A stretch of DNA of 64,000 nt from positions 92,514,264 to 92,578,263 of the forward strand of contig NC_088797.1 of the NCBI RefSeq assembly GCF_011386835.1, given 5' to 3'. The position numbers and the translations under genes are program-made. Origin of the DNA: Chrysemys picta bellii (taxonomy: Eukaryota > Chordata > Testudines > Emydidae). Below are positions 1-10,575 of this stretch, in pieces. Below the pieces are notes generated by a model. It saw only the letters and a program-made list of their open reading frames with translations, ran no database searches and had not been told where the DNA came from. Each line of letters starts with the position of its first letter. The stretch's first letter is position 1.

Positions 1-1087
1 TGAAAATAATTGTTCATCTAAAACCAGTGAAATGTGCAACCTGAAAAAGCTTCAGCTGTAATGAAGTATGATTTTTTTTTAATCTAAGATACAGAATTAA
101 TACAATTGCTGTAGAAGAAATGCATTCAGTGAAATTACAACTTTTTGGAAGAAGAAAGAAATGCAATCCCAGAGACACTTGGTTATGAAACACCATAAAT
201 TTGAAGGCACAGACTGAAATAACATTAGAGGCAGCACTATGTACACTGCTATATAATTAGCTCATACAACAATTCACACCTGCTTTGGAAAAGGAAAACA
301 TTTCCTACAGCCCACCATTTCACTTCAGTCCAACAACAAAGTTTTATAGGCGTTATTTATAGCTTCCTTTCCTCTACTCATTAAAAATAAGTTTTATGAT
401 TTACTGTATAGGCTGGAAAAAATGTACCAACCACTTACAGTAATTCATACCTCTATTCCATCTGGTAGCATATAAACAGTACTTACTCTGGACTCCTGTA
501 TCAAATATTTAGCTGCATTCACAGTGGATTCCAACTGAAAAGATTTAGCCTCGGGGAGGATATTACAGGAAAGAGAGATAGCTGTGTGTGCTCCTTCTGA
601 CTGTTGTTATTTTAACGCTTTTAAAGTTAAAGATTTGGGGTCACATTGAAACAGTTTTTTCCAGGAACCCTGTTGGGCCCAGCAAGATAACAGGTATTTC
701 TATCCAAAATTTCTGCTCTTTCCCTTACTCTGCTGGAAGCTTCTAAAATCATGCTGAGACTCCAGACACTTACTGCTAATATCACAGTAAATTTTAATTA
801 AAAAAATCGTACTGCACATGATGCTCTGAAATCCTGCCAAGATTGTATGTAAGACCTGTGAATTACCTTTTGTTTAATGACAGTTATGGATATTATTTTA
901 TAAAGAATGGATCAAAGGAAAATGCCAGGGTGCTTTTGATTCTTTTGTGTTTGGTGAATGATGCAAATTAATTCCAGTCTATTAGAAATGTCTTATTTTA
1001 AATATTTTATACAAAAGCTCTAAAAGAAAAATATTATGACTTTGTATTGATTATATTTATTTTTAACTATTCATATTTATTTGGAAG
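1..1087. other. No gene or repeat recognised
   Basis: AT-rich sequence with only short frames in both strands. The 60-codon minus frame at 14-196 has no recognisable motif. I see no repeat family, splice-site pattern or RNA gene. Confidence 0.5.
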
Positions 1088-1312
1088 GCATTGTGGCCTT
1101 CTTGACAGAGCCCTGGATTGGGACTCAGGAGGCTTGGGTCTATTCCAGCTCTGCCACTTGTTTGACGAGCAATCTTGGGTAAGTCACTTCACTGCTTTTG
1201 CCTCAGTTTCCCCATCCATGTAACAGGGATAATGTTACTTGCCTCCTTGGTAAAGCCCTTTGACATCTATGGATGAAAAGCATTATATAAGAGCTAGGTA
1301 TTGCTATTATTG
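1088..1312 (+). repeat. MIR-like SINE
   Basis: The order of motifs fits the ancient MIR/core-SINE family: a tRNA-like head (a 'ctctgccactt' box), 'cttgggtaagtcactt', then 'cctcagtttccccatc' and a degenerate 3' part ending near 'aagagctaggtattg'. MIRs are tRNA-derived, non-coding and long inactive. Identification is by recalled consensus, so the edges are approximate. Confidence 0.75.
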
Positions 1313-1750
1313 ATACAGTAGATCTGAAATGATAGAGGACTGAATTATGTAACCAAAGCTATGATGTTATTTTTTTGCAATAGAGGGGTTTTATTTATTG
1401 TTATTGTCCCCATCATTACATATAAAGGGAATTAACACGAACAAGTGTTGGCAGTAATTGGTACAAATTAAACTGACCCTAACTTCTACTACCTGCACTC
1501 AGTAATGGGATGTATACTCTTCTGAAACTCAGGCTTAAATTAAAAAAAATAAAATAAAAAAAATCAACGTGAACAACATGTGTTGCACTGATTCCCTAAA
1601 ATTGTTAATCTTGGGCTGTGGTAAAGAGTAAGAGGGAGCAAATTTCAGTGCCAAGATCTTGCCACTGAAAATGCCCTGAAGCCAGGCCCCAGGAGTTCAG
1701 CCATGGGGGACAGACAGCAAGACGTGTACAAAATAATGTAACAGTCATAG
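1313..1750. other. No gene or repeat recognised
   Basis: AT-rich spacer between the MIR-like SINE and the solo LTR. It includes an A-rich run near 1540-1562 and no convincing frame. Confidence 0.45.
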
Positions 1751-1755
1751 CAGGG

Positions 1756-2957
1756 TGTGACAGGTTGGATCACAGAAACCCCCTTGGGAGCCACCATCTG
1801 ATGGGCCAAGACTACCCCTGCTCCTGTTTTCCCTGCCAGCTTAGGACTCCAGCACCCTGTCTTGCTGAGCCAGACACTCCCGTCTGCTCCAACACAGACC
1901 CAGGGTCTGAATTACTTGCCCCAAAGCTGCAGGTTTACCTGAAAACAGCTCACAGAAGTGTGCTTGTCTATAGCACTCAGATGCCCAACTCCCAATGGGG
2001 TCTTAACCCAAATAAATCTGTTTTACCCTGTATAAAGCTTATACAGGGTAAACTCATAAATTGTTCACCCTCTATAACACTGATAGAGAGATATGCACAG
2101 TTGTTTGCTCCCCCAGGAATTAACACATACTCTGAGTTAATTACTAAGTAAAAAGTGATTTTATCAAATACAGAAAGTAGGATTTAAGTGGTTCCAAGTA
2201 GTAACAGACAGAACAAAGCAAGTCACCAAACAAAATAAAAAATAAAATACGCAAATTTATGTCTAATCAAACTGAATACAGATAATCTCACCCTCAGAGA
2301 TGCTTCAGTACGTTTTTTTCTCAGACTGGACACCTTCCAGGCCTCAGCACAATTCTTTCCCCTAGTATAGTTCTTGTTCCAGCTTAGGTGGTAGCCAGGG
2401 GATTCTTCATGATGGCTCCTCTCTCTCTCTGTTCTGTTCAACCCCTTTATATATCTTTTACATAAGGCGGGAACCCTTTGTCCCTCTGGGTTTCCACGCC
2501 CCCTCACTGGAAAAGCACCAGGTTAAAGATGGATTCCAGTTCAGGTGACATGATCACATGTCACTGCAAGACTTCATTACCCACTTGCCAGCACACACAT
2601 ATACAGGAAGACTCACAGGTAAAACAGCCATCGACAGACAATGGTCCTGGTTAATGGGAGTCATCAAGATTCCAACCCACCATTAATGGCCCACACTTTG
2701 CATAATTACAATAGGCCCTCAGAGTTATATTTTATATTTCTAGTTTTAGATACAAGAGTGATACATTTATACAAACAGGATGATCACACTCAGTAGATTA
2801 TAAATTTTGTAATGATACCTTACAAGAGACCTTTTGCATGAAGCATATCCCAATTACATTATATTCACTTATTATCATGTTTCTATAAAACTATTCCAGT
2901 TACATTATATTCACTTATCATATTTTTATAAAACCATATAGATTGCACAACGTCACA
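1756..2957 (-). mobile_element. Solo LTR of an endogenous retroelement, 1.2 kb
   Basis: The block starts TGTGAC and ends GTCACA, and is bounded by identical 5-bp direct repeats CAGGG at 1751-1755 and 2958-2962. This is the hallmark of an LTR insertion. No internal gag or pol lies next to it, so it is probably a solo LTR left by recombination. On the minus strand a TATATAAAGG box lies near 2444-2454, and a degraded poly(A) signal (GATAAA) follows about 280 bp downstream near 2161-2166, which suggests minus orientation. The frames at 1765-2151 (+) and 2223-2507 (-) lie inside the LTR and have no known domain. The text resembles an LTR family common in turtle genomes, which is recall. Confidence 0.8.
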
Positions 2958-2962
2958 CAGGG

Positions 2963-4246
2963 AACAATGGAAAAGGCAGTCTTTCAGATGCCTAGGATTC
3001 AGACTACTCAAGACTTTACAGACGATAACCAACAGCTTAATTTGTATCTAGTTATAGGCCAAGTGCTAATGCAGAGTGCTATGCACTGACTCAGTACATA
3101 GATGCTATGTATTAGAAACATCCAACAGGCAGGAACATAGAAAGCAGATTGGGGCCCCTTCCCTGTCACCAAAGCCTCATCCTTACTAGGAGAAAAAGTG
3201 TATTCTTAACATAATTTAACTAAACACAGGGAAAAAATTCTAGTGAAGACAAAGCAGTTTATAGTTTTCACATGACTTATCAGGCCAAGGTAAACCCTGG
3301 GCTCCTCCACAGTTTTCAACTCAACCTGCTAATATGGACGAAAACAACAAACTGCCTGGTTTTCACTAGGAGTTTACTTTGTGTTAGTTAACTGAATTGA
3401 GAGCTTACCTTTTTCCAAAGGAAGACAAAGCCTAAGAACTAGCTCAGCAGCTGTACTTCCTGGGTCTGCTCCAGAAGGCACCCCAATTATCACCAATGCC
3501 TCTGAACATAGGTAAGGTAAATGCAGCCTGCACCCAAATAACATCTGTGAATCAAAAATAAAAATGCTTCCCATTTGCAATGCTACTTTCCACTTCTCTG
3601 GAGTGAAGCTTCACTACCTCTACTCCTTCCCATAGGGCACCAACAGCACAGTGCCCAGATGTGTCAACACCACTTGGTATACCGTGGGAACTTGGCACAA
3701 CTCCAGATCTTCACCAACAGCTCACCTTAACTCAGTCCCCTTAGAACTTGAGCACTCTTGCCTCTACGTACCTACCTATCTCACCACTCCCAATTGGGCC
3801 AAGATCAATCTTGCATCCTTCCCCAACATAATTTGTAATAGGAAGAAATAAACAGAGAAAATGCTAGCAAAAGCCTGAAAAGATTATCACTAAAAGCTAT
3901 ATTCAAACTCAGTTCAATCAGTAATCACCACAGCCCTATGGACCTGAGACAATCATGACGTGAGCCTCATGCTAATCATTGCAAGATTTGGAGTCAATAA
4001 GCTTGTCCAGCTTCCTAATTCTGTATCCTCTCTCTCCCCATATCTTCATTTTTTATGACAGGCAGGTGGGGTTTACACTGAAGATGCTTAGATACAGGCT
4101 TTTTTCTAATCTATTCCAGAAATGTATTTCACAGTTTAGGATTCCCCAAGAATATCTTGACTCTAACTCCAGAAGATTTTTTTTCCTAGGCTGTAATGAT
4201 GCAGCCTCTGGTAGGACACAACTGAGGTTATCAATTCAAGGCTGGG
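2963..4246. other. No gene or repeat recognised
   Basis: Unique-looking sequence. The short frames at 3374-3580 (-), 3651-3851 (+) and 3979-4362 (+) have no recognisable motifs, and the last runs into the neighbouring LTR. I call nothing here. Confidence 0.45.
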
Positions 4247-4269
4247 TGTCCTTTATTATTAAGGCACAC

Positions 4270-5062
4270 TGTAGTGGGGCAGCTGCCCCACTCCCTGAAT
4301 TTGGACTACAGCAGGCCAGTGGGCCCACACAGACAGGGAGCCAATCAGGGAAGGCCTTATAGGGAGCCAATCAGGGCCCAGATTAGAGGCAGCCAATCAG
4401 GGCCAGGCTCAGCCCTATAAGAAGGCTGCTCAGGAAAGGCACAGGGAGTCTGTGTCTAGGCTGGGAGACTAAAACCCAGGACAGCGCAGTGCTGGGCAGG
4501 CCCGGGGGAGCAGAAGGAACTCCAGCCCAGAGTCTGTCAGACTGCAGGCCCTGAAGGGAAGGGCCTAGCTGGTGTTAGGGGCCAAAGGGGAAGTGGCCCA
4601 GGGACGTGGACAGATGGAGCAAGAGAAGGAGGGTAGGATGGTTGCCACTAGAGGGTCCCTGGGTTGGGACCCAGAGTAGTGGGTGGGCCTGGGTCCCCCC
4701 TATCCCCCTTGCCTTGCACCTGGCCGAGAGAGTGGCCATCTAGAGTTGCACCAACCCCCTGCCAAGAGGGGAGTGACTGAGGGTGAGCCCGCCCACTTCC
4801 CGGTTCACCAATACGAGCCAGGACGCAGAGAGGCAGCTGATTGATCCCCCTGGAAGGGGGCGAGGCTGGACTAAGGGGCACTGCCAGAGGGCAGTGGCTC
4901 GAAGAGGACGCCGCGAGCTTGGGAGCAACGCGGGTCCGGACATGCCAACCGAGGGCGAGCTGATGGACGGGACACCATCAGGAGGGGGCACTCCACTGGA
5001 CAGAGCTAATTCCCGAGAGAACCAGTAGGACGCGCCAGGTGATGAATCCCAACCCCGTCACA
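4270..5062 (+). repeat. 5' LTR of the gag-only element
   Basis: This 793-bp repeat matches 5960-6763 along its length, with substitutions and a few indels. For example, the 3' copy carries about 28 extra bases near 6143-6170 and differs around 4775-4817. The divergence shows that the insertion is not recent. It is GC-rich compared with its surroundings. Confidence 0.85.
4341..4421 (+). promoter_or_regulatory. LTR promoter: three CCAAT boxes and a TATA-like box
   Basis: CCAATCAGGG motifs begin at 4341, 4367 and 4393, exactly 26 bp apart, followed by CTATAAG at 4415-4421. In the 3' LTR the same array lies at 6031, 6057 and 6083, with the middle box changed to CCAGT. CCAAT boxes are bound by NF-Y in vertebrates. 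Promoter function in this LTR is inferred. Confidence 0.5.
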
Positions 5063-5064
5063 CA

Positions 5065-5082
5065 TGGTGGAAAATGCTGGTA
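5065..5082 (+). other. Candidate primer-binding site
   Basis: TGGTGGAAAATGCTGG begins 2 bp after the 5' LTR. The leading TGG fits pairing with a tRNA CCA end. I did not assign the tRNA. Confidence 0.45.
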
Positions 5083-5162
5083 TCAATCCTGCCCCTGACA
5101 CAAGGGGCAGAGCAAAGGACTAGGCAGTTTGTGCCACAATGAGAGACTAAGAGACAGACAAA

Positions 5163-5678
5163 ATGGTGGAGAATCAAGACTTTTATTGGAGGGCTTGGGT
5201 GTCTCGGCTTGCCGAGCAGCAGAGAGAGGTGCTCTGGCTGCTGCGGGGGTAGGCACCCAGACCCTATAGGGGACCAGGCGCCAAGGGCGAGAGGCCTGGG
5301 CTCAAGAAATGTTTCGCCTGCGGGTGAAAGGGTCTCTTCAGGAGGGAGTGTCCCTACTGGGAGAGGGCAATGAGGCCCCACCCAGACAAGGCACCCCCTG
5401 TGAGAGTAACAGGGGGGCCCCCAGCTTGTTGGGTCTGTGGGGAGCAGGGACACTTAAGGAGAGAGTGCCCCTACAGGGCTCCCAAGGCCCGGGCCAGCCC
5501 AGAGGGAAGGGCTAGGGCCCAAACAGGCTGTGATAGGGCTGTGGCAGGGGAAAGGCGCCGAGGGTGCTTCCACTGCCACACCGAGAGCCACATAAAAAGG
5601 CATTGCCCCCTGAGGCAGAAAGGGGAGTGCCTGAGTCAAAGGCTCAGTCTGAGACCAGCCCCAGGGAATGGGTGGTGA
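5163..5678 (+). pseudogene. Broken gag: N-terminus plus three CCHC knuckles
   Basis: One frame runs from an ATG at 5163 to 5678 with in-frame stops at 5250 (TAG) and 5325 (TGA). The first 29 codons look like a gag amino end. Only about 20 codons later comes the nucleocapsid, so the capsid region is missing. Knuckle 1 starts at Cys 5310, contains the TGA and has Leu where the zinc-binding His should be. Knuckle 2 (from 5427) and knuckle 3 (from 5565) keep an intact C-X2-C-X4-H-X4-C spacing. In intact elements this domain binds genomic RNA. Here it is non-functional or at most a fragment. Confidence 0.75.
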
Positions 5679-5944
5679 AGACTGAGGCCCCTAAGGAGAA
5701 AGGGGCTGGGGCAGAGAGGCCCCATCTTAACCAGGGAACCCACCCAAGGGCCAGGAGGGCCGAAGTGGGAACCCAAACGAGGTGGGAACCCACGTAGGAC
5801 CAGGGAGGTCTACGGTGGGGACCCAGACCATAGATGAAGGAGGCAGGTTGCTCCAGTTAGTGGAGGGCCTGCGCTATGAGATTCCCTGAGGGCCCAGCTG
5901 CGAGGAGTCCAGGGGCAATAGGGAATTCACCCCCGAGAGGGTTC

Positions 5945-5959
5945 TTAAGGGGGAGGGTA
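5945..5959 (+). other. Polypurine tract
   Basis: A run of A and G ending two bases before the TG of the 3' LTR. This is where plus-strand synthesis is primed in LTR elements, and it supports plus orientation. Confidence 0.55.
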
Positions 5960-6763
5960 TGTAGTGGGGCAGCTGCCCCACTCCCTGAATTTGGACTGCA
6001 GCAGGCCAGTGGGCCTGCGCAGACAGGGAACCAATCAGGGAAGGCCTTATAGGGAGCCAGTCAGGGCCCAGATTAGAGGGAGCCAATCAGGGCCAGGCTC
6101 AGCCCTATAAGAAGGCTGCTCAGGAAAGGAGCAGGGAGTCTGTCCCAGGCCTTTGACAGGGGAAGGTCTGTCTCCAGGCTGGGAGACTAGCACCCGGGAC
6201 AGCGCAGTGCTGGGCAGGCCTGGGGGATCAGAAGGTAACTCCAGCCCAGAGTCTGTCAGGTTGCAGTCCCTGAAGGGAAGGGGCTAGCCGGTGCTAGGGG
6301 CCAAAGGGGAAGCGGCCCAGGGACGTGGACAGACGGAGGGAGAGAAGGAGGGTAGGACGGCTGCCACTAGAGGGTCCCTAGGTTGGGACCCAGAGTAGTG
6401 GGCAGGCCTGGGTCCCCCCCTTGCCTTGCACCCGGCCGACAGAGCGGCCATCTAGAGTTGCACCAACCCCCTGCCAAGATGGGAGTGACTTTGAGGGTGC
6501 AGTTGGCCGCATCGGCCAGGACGCAGAGAGGCAGCTGATTGATCCCCCCCCTGGAAGGGGGTGAGGCTGGACTAAGGGGCACTGCCGGAGGGCAATGGCT
6601 TGAAGAGGACGCCACGAGCTTGGGAGCAACGCGGGTCCGGACACGCCAACCGAGGGCGAGATGACGGATGGGACACCATCAAGAGGAAGCGCTCCACTGG
6701 ACAAAACTAATTCCCGAGATAACCAGCAGTAGGCACCAGGTGGTGAGTCCCAACCCCGTCACA
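5960..6763 (+). repeat. 3' LTR of the gag-only element
   Basis: This 804-bp partner of 4270-5062 ends GTCACA directly before the second CACAC duplication. It carries the same 26-bp-spaced CCAAT array (middle copy mutated) and the CTATAAG box. Confidence 0.85.
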
Positions 6764-7797
6764 CACACCAAACCAACCAGAGAGGACTTTGATTTTATCC
6801 CACTGGCTAACCAGAAGTCATATAAGCAATTTTCTCAGATACTCCAGTTTCCTTGTATCGCTACCAGCACCACTCCTTATGGGGATGAATGGTTATGAAA
6901 ACCAATACCCCAGTAAAAGAAAAAAGCTTCTCCCAATCCCAAAGGATCAAGCCCCAGAGCCAGGTCAATATACAAGTCAGATCTTACCCACAAATCATGT
7001 TGTTGCCAATCCTTTAGAATCTAAAAAATAAAGATTTATTCATAAAAAGAAAGAAATATAGATGAGAGCTAAAATTGGTCAAAGGAATCAATTACATACA
7101 GCAATGGCAAAGTTCTTGGTTCAGGCTTGTAGCAGTGATGGAACAAACAGCAGGCTCAAATCAAGTCTCTGGAGTACATCCACAGCTTGGAGGAGTCATT
7201 CAGTCCTTTGTTCAGAGCTTCAGTGTAGCAAAGTTCCTCCAGAGGTAAGAGGTAGGATTGAAGACAAAATGGAGAAGATGCAACTGCCTTTTATATCCTC
7301 TGCCATGTGGAAGGCCACCTCCTTGTTCTTACTGTGGAAAATCACAGCAGCAAGATGGAGTTTGGAGTCACATGGGTAAGTCACATGTCCATATATGACT
7401 CCATTCTTTACAGGTAGAGCAGCCATTGCTCACAGGTTACCTTGAACATTCCCAGGAAAGCTCCTCATATGTGGATTGGTGTCTCCCAAGGTCCATTGTC
7501 AGTTAAGTGTTTCTTGACTGGGCACTTAATCTGAAGAATTATTTCTCAAGAAGCTGACCAATTGCTTCACTAATGCTTCTTAGAATCAAACACATTGAGA
7601 TAGAAGTGCATAGCCAATATTCATAACTTCAAATACAAAAATGATACACACATACAGAGAGCATAATCATAACCAACAAATTACAACCTTTTCATAGACA
7701 CCTTACTTGACCTCCTTTGTACAAGATTTGGTGCAACTATAGGACCTTCGTTGCAACAACGATCTATACGGTCATAGTTCATGTCAATAACATCACA

Positions 7798-7945
7798 GGC
7801 ATTGATAGATACAGTTGTCTTGGCAGGTTACAAATGGGAAAAAAACAGTTGCTGATGTAACCTGGTGCCAAACTGTTGAGGATCCTGAAGATTGGGCTTG
7901 GGCTTTGATTTGGACCTAGAAGCCAATGGGAAACGGTGTATAAGA
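7798..7945. other. Unassigned spacer with a short inverted repeat
   Basis: A 148-bp gap between the outer LTR and the recognisable CR1 coding sequence. It holds a short inverted repeat (GGCAGGTTAC near 7830 and GTAACCTGGTGCC near 7857). It may be an unrecognised upstream part of the CR1. Confidence 0.3.
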
Positions 7946-9122
7946 GGTAAGGGATCCTCTCATGGATTGGTAACTGGTTAAAAGATAAACAAAGGGTAGG
8001 AATAAATGGTCCATTCTCAGAATGGAGAGAGGTAAATAGTGGTGTCCCCCAGGGGTCTGTACTGGGACCAGTCCTAGTCAACATATTCATAAATGACCTG
8101 GAAAAAGGGGTAATCAGTGAAGTGGCAAAACTTGCAGCTGATACAAAACTGTTCAAGAAGCGCTACAAAAGGATCCTTCAAAACTGGATGACTGGGCAAC
8201 AAAATGGCAGATGAGATTCAATGTTGATAAATGAAAAATAATGCACATTGGAAAACATAATCCCAATGATACATATAAAATGATGGGGTCTAAATTAGCT
8301 GTTACCACTCAAGAAAAAGATCTTGGCGTCATTGTGGATAGTTCTCTGAAAACATGCACTCAATGTGCAGCGGCAATCAAAAAAGCCAACAGAATGTTGG
8401 GAATCAGTAAGAAAGGGATAGATAATAAGACAGAAAATCGTATTGCCTCTATATAAATCCATTGTACGCCCACATCTTCAATACTGTGTGCAGATGTGGT
8501 CTACCCATCCCTTTAAAAAAAAAAAATTGGATTTAGAAAAGGTTCAGAAAAGGGCAACAAAAATGATTAGGGGTATGGAACAGCTTCTGTATGAGGAGAG
8601 ATTAATAAGACTGCGACTTTTCAGCTTGGAAAAGAGACGACTAGGGGGGATATGATAGAGGTCTATAAAATCATGACTAGTGTGGAGAAAGTAAATAAGG
8701 AAGTGTTATTTACTCCTTCTCATAACACTAGAACTAGGGGTCACCAAATGAAATTAATAGCAGGTTTAAAACAAACAAAAGGAAGTATTTTTTTCACACA
8801 ATGCACAGTCAGTCTGTGGAACTCTTTGCCAGAGGATGTTGTGAAGGCCAAAACTATAACAAGGTTCAAAAAAGAACTAGATAAATTCATGGAGGATAGG
8901 TCCATCAATGATTATTAGCCAGGATGTTCAGGGATGGTGTCCCTAGCCTCTGTTTACCAGAAGCTGGGAATGGGTGACAGGGTTTGGATCACTTGATGAT
9001 TACCGCTTCTTTTCATTCCCTCTGGGGCACTTGGCATTAGCCACTGTTGGAAGGCAGGATACTGGGCTAGATGGAGCTTTGGTCTGATCCACTATGACTG
9101 TTCTTATGTTTATGTTCTTACG
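7946..9122 (+). mobile_element. 5'-truncated CR1 LINE with RT remnant
   Basis: Conceptual reading gives the CR1 reverse-transcriptase region. An NWLKD-like block comes first, then [11 protein letters not shown] (RT motif B) at about 8042-8074. The catalytic FADD motif has decayed to LAADT near 8130, and about 60 bp are missing after it. Frames 8241-8456, 8443-8655 and 8652-8918 (all +) are successive pieces of the thumb and C-terminal region (ATKMIRG, SLWNSLPEDVV), broken by frameshifts. The 3' UTR ends with TTCTTATG-type repeats near 9100-9122. It is the same family as the minus-strand CR1s at 49.2 and 57.2 kb and is dead. Confidence 0.85.
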
Positions 9123-9134
9123 TGTCAAGATGAT

Positions 9135-9235
9135 ACAGCCAGAAATTAGCAGAGCCAGAAATAGAACAGAGGGCTGCCAGACCCTCTCTTTAACTATTAT
9201 GTTGTGCTACCTCAACTGGGCCTAACTTATTCCTT
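9135..9235 (-). repeat. Possible MIR-like SINE fragment
   Basis: A 'gcagagccagaaatagaacagag' context followed by 'gtgctacctc' resembles the head of a MIR-type SINE read on the minus strand, like the better copy near 54142-54210. It is degraded and short. Confidence 0.35.
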
Positions 9236-9239
9236 ACAT

Positions 9240-10022
9240 AAAGCCACACATGGGGGGGGGGGAACAAGCTATTCCTAATTGTGTCTTATTTATATTATTG
9301 TCACTATTTAGACACCAATGCTACATGTTGTAACCCTTACACCCATACAGAAGATTCTTTAATGAAACTCCACCTGGGTAAGTGCCTGTACTTGTGTGTT
9401 TATCTGCAAGAGCAGAGCAACACTTAACTCTTTTTTCTCAAAATATTTATATGGCTGATCTGTTATAACTTGGCTTTTTTACATGTCAGATGTTTTGGAT
9501 CACATATTCTTTATCTAAGCGTTAAGCAGTGGTTCTGTCTATTAAAATAAACACCTTCATATACCAAAGCTAGCTGTACTCATTAGAAATAATAAAATAT
9601 TTTCCAATAAAGAACATTTTGGTAACATTTTTTTCTAAAATTAATTGATAGTTTTTTAAACTGATTATTTCTTTAAAACAATATTTCTACTCAAATGCTA
9701 GTTAAGGTGAAATGGTTGCAATGGGATATTGAAGTGTTATTTACAACTTCTCCTTTACGGATGTCAATTACAAGAAAAAGTTGTGCAATTATTTTTTTCT
9801 GCTGGTGACATCTGTCTCCTTGGCTCACACCAATAACAACTCTAATAGAAGGTGGGATTTTTTTTGAGGGGGCGGGGCTTTGAGTCTCTTACTGAGAGAG
9901 GCTGCTGATTACTTTCTATACTTCAAGATTTTTCTTCTGATAACTTTAAACAATCATTTATTTGATTATCCGTGGAGGTTTTAAAATCAATAAATAAATG
10001 AAGCCACTTGATCCTTGAATGA
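9240..10022. other. No gene recognised; short poly-G run
   Basis: AT-rich DNA with a G homopolymer at 9252-9262. No frame or repeat family was recognised. Confidence 0.4.
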
Positions 10023-10028
10023 TAAGTA

Positions 10029-10575
10029 GACTGAGCTTCTTGCACATATTCTGGGCTCCTTGCATTCCTCCCTCCCCTCCCGCTCCTACTAAGGACCGTT
10101 GCACCAGCCAGAGTGACCATGGGCATTGCACCAGGCATCATGGAGCACAGTTCCATTCCCTCCTCCTCTGCCCCACAAACTTCCTGTGTGCCACTCCTCA
10201 TTTCAGGGGCTGCCTGCAACTCCCCTCCTTTAGGCTAGGGATTCTGAGTGTTCCTCATATCTCTCCCCTCATCCCATTGTTCCCCATTCTCTCTCCCTGG
10301 CAGAAGAGTGGATGACCCTGGCATTGGGAGGAAGAGAGTTATGGGGGAGCTTCTGGTACAGGAGATGGGGGCATGAGAAGAATGGGGGAACACTCAGAGC
10401 CCCTGCCATAGGGGGGGGAGAGAATGAGTGGGGACCTTGGTAAGGGGGAGGCACACTCCCGTGAAGGGGGAGATAGCCCCTGAAATAAAGGCGGATGGGA
10501 GAGTGGCACACAGGAAGTTTGTGGGGTGGAATGGAGAGGTGCAAGGAGCCCTGATATGTGCAATAAGCTCAGCTG
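10029..10575. repeat. Imperfect inverted duplication, arms about 260 bp
   Basis: The plus strand from about 10029 ('ctgagcttcttgcacatat') reappears on the minus strand from about 10575 ('ctgagcttattgcacatat'). It continues through 'gggctccttgca', 'ccacaaacttcctgtgtgcc', 'ttcaggggct' and 'ctgagtgttcc'. The arms meet near 10300-10330 and differ by indels. Overlapping proline-rich frames on both strands (10019-10315 +, 10269-10588 -) share residues only because the DNA is palindromic. It may be a decayed fold-back transposon or a local inversion-duplication. Confidence 0.65.

Larger units (their letters stand above)
4270..6763 (+). mobile_element. Internally deleted gag-only LTR retroelement
   Basis: Two direct long repeats (4270-5062 and 5960-6763) flank an 897-bp interior, and the whole unit is bounded by 5-bp duplications CACAC at 4265-4269 and 6764-6768. 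Both LTRs begin TGTAGTGGGG and end CCCCGTCACA. A primer-binding-type TGG start lies 2 bp after the 5' LTR, and a purine tract abuts the 3' LTR. The interior holds only the start of a gag-like frame and a nucleocapsid with CCHC knuckles. Capsid, protease, RT, RNase H and integrase are absent, so it could move only with help from a relative. The knuckle style could fit a Ty3/Gypsy element or a retrovirus; the class is unresolved. Confidence 0.85.
4247..7797 (-). mobile_element. Older LTR, split by a nested LTR element
   Basis: About 1.03 kb of LTR-like sequence lies at 6764-7797, ending ATCACA. Some 20 bp that plausibly form its start (TGTCC...) lie at 4247-4269, on the other side of the 4270-6763 element. 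On the minus strand there is a TATAAAAGG box near 7288-7296 and an AATAAA signal near 7036, about 255 bp apart, as expected for a promoter and poly(A) site. The layout parallels the LTR at 1756-2957 in its TCACA end and minus-strand TATA, so they may be related families. The outer left edge is uncertain and I found no matching target duplication for the outer element. Confidence 0.55.
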
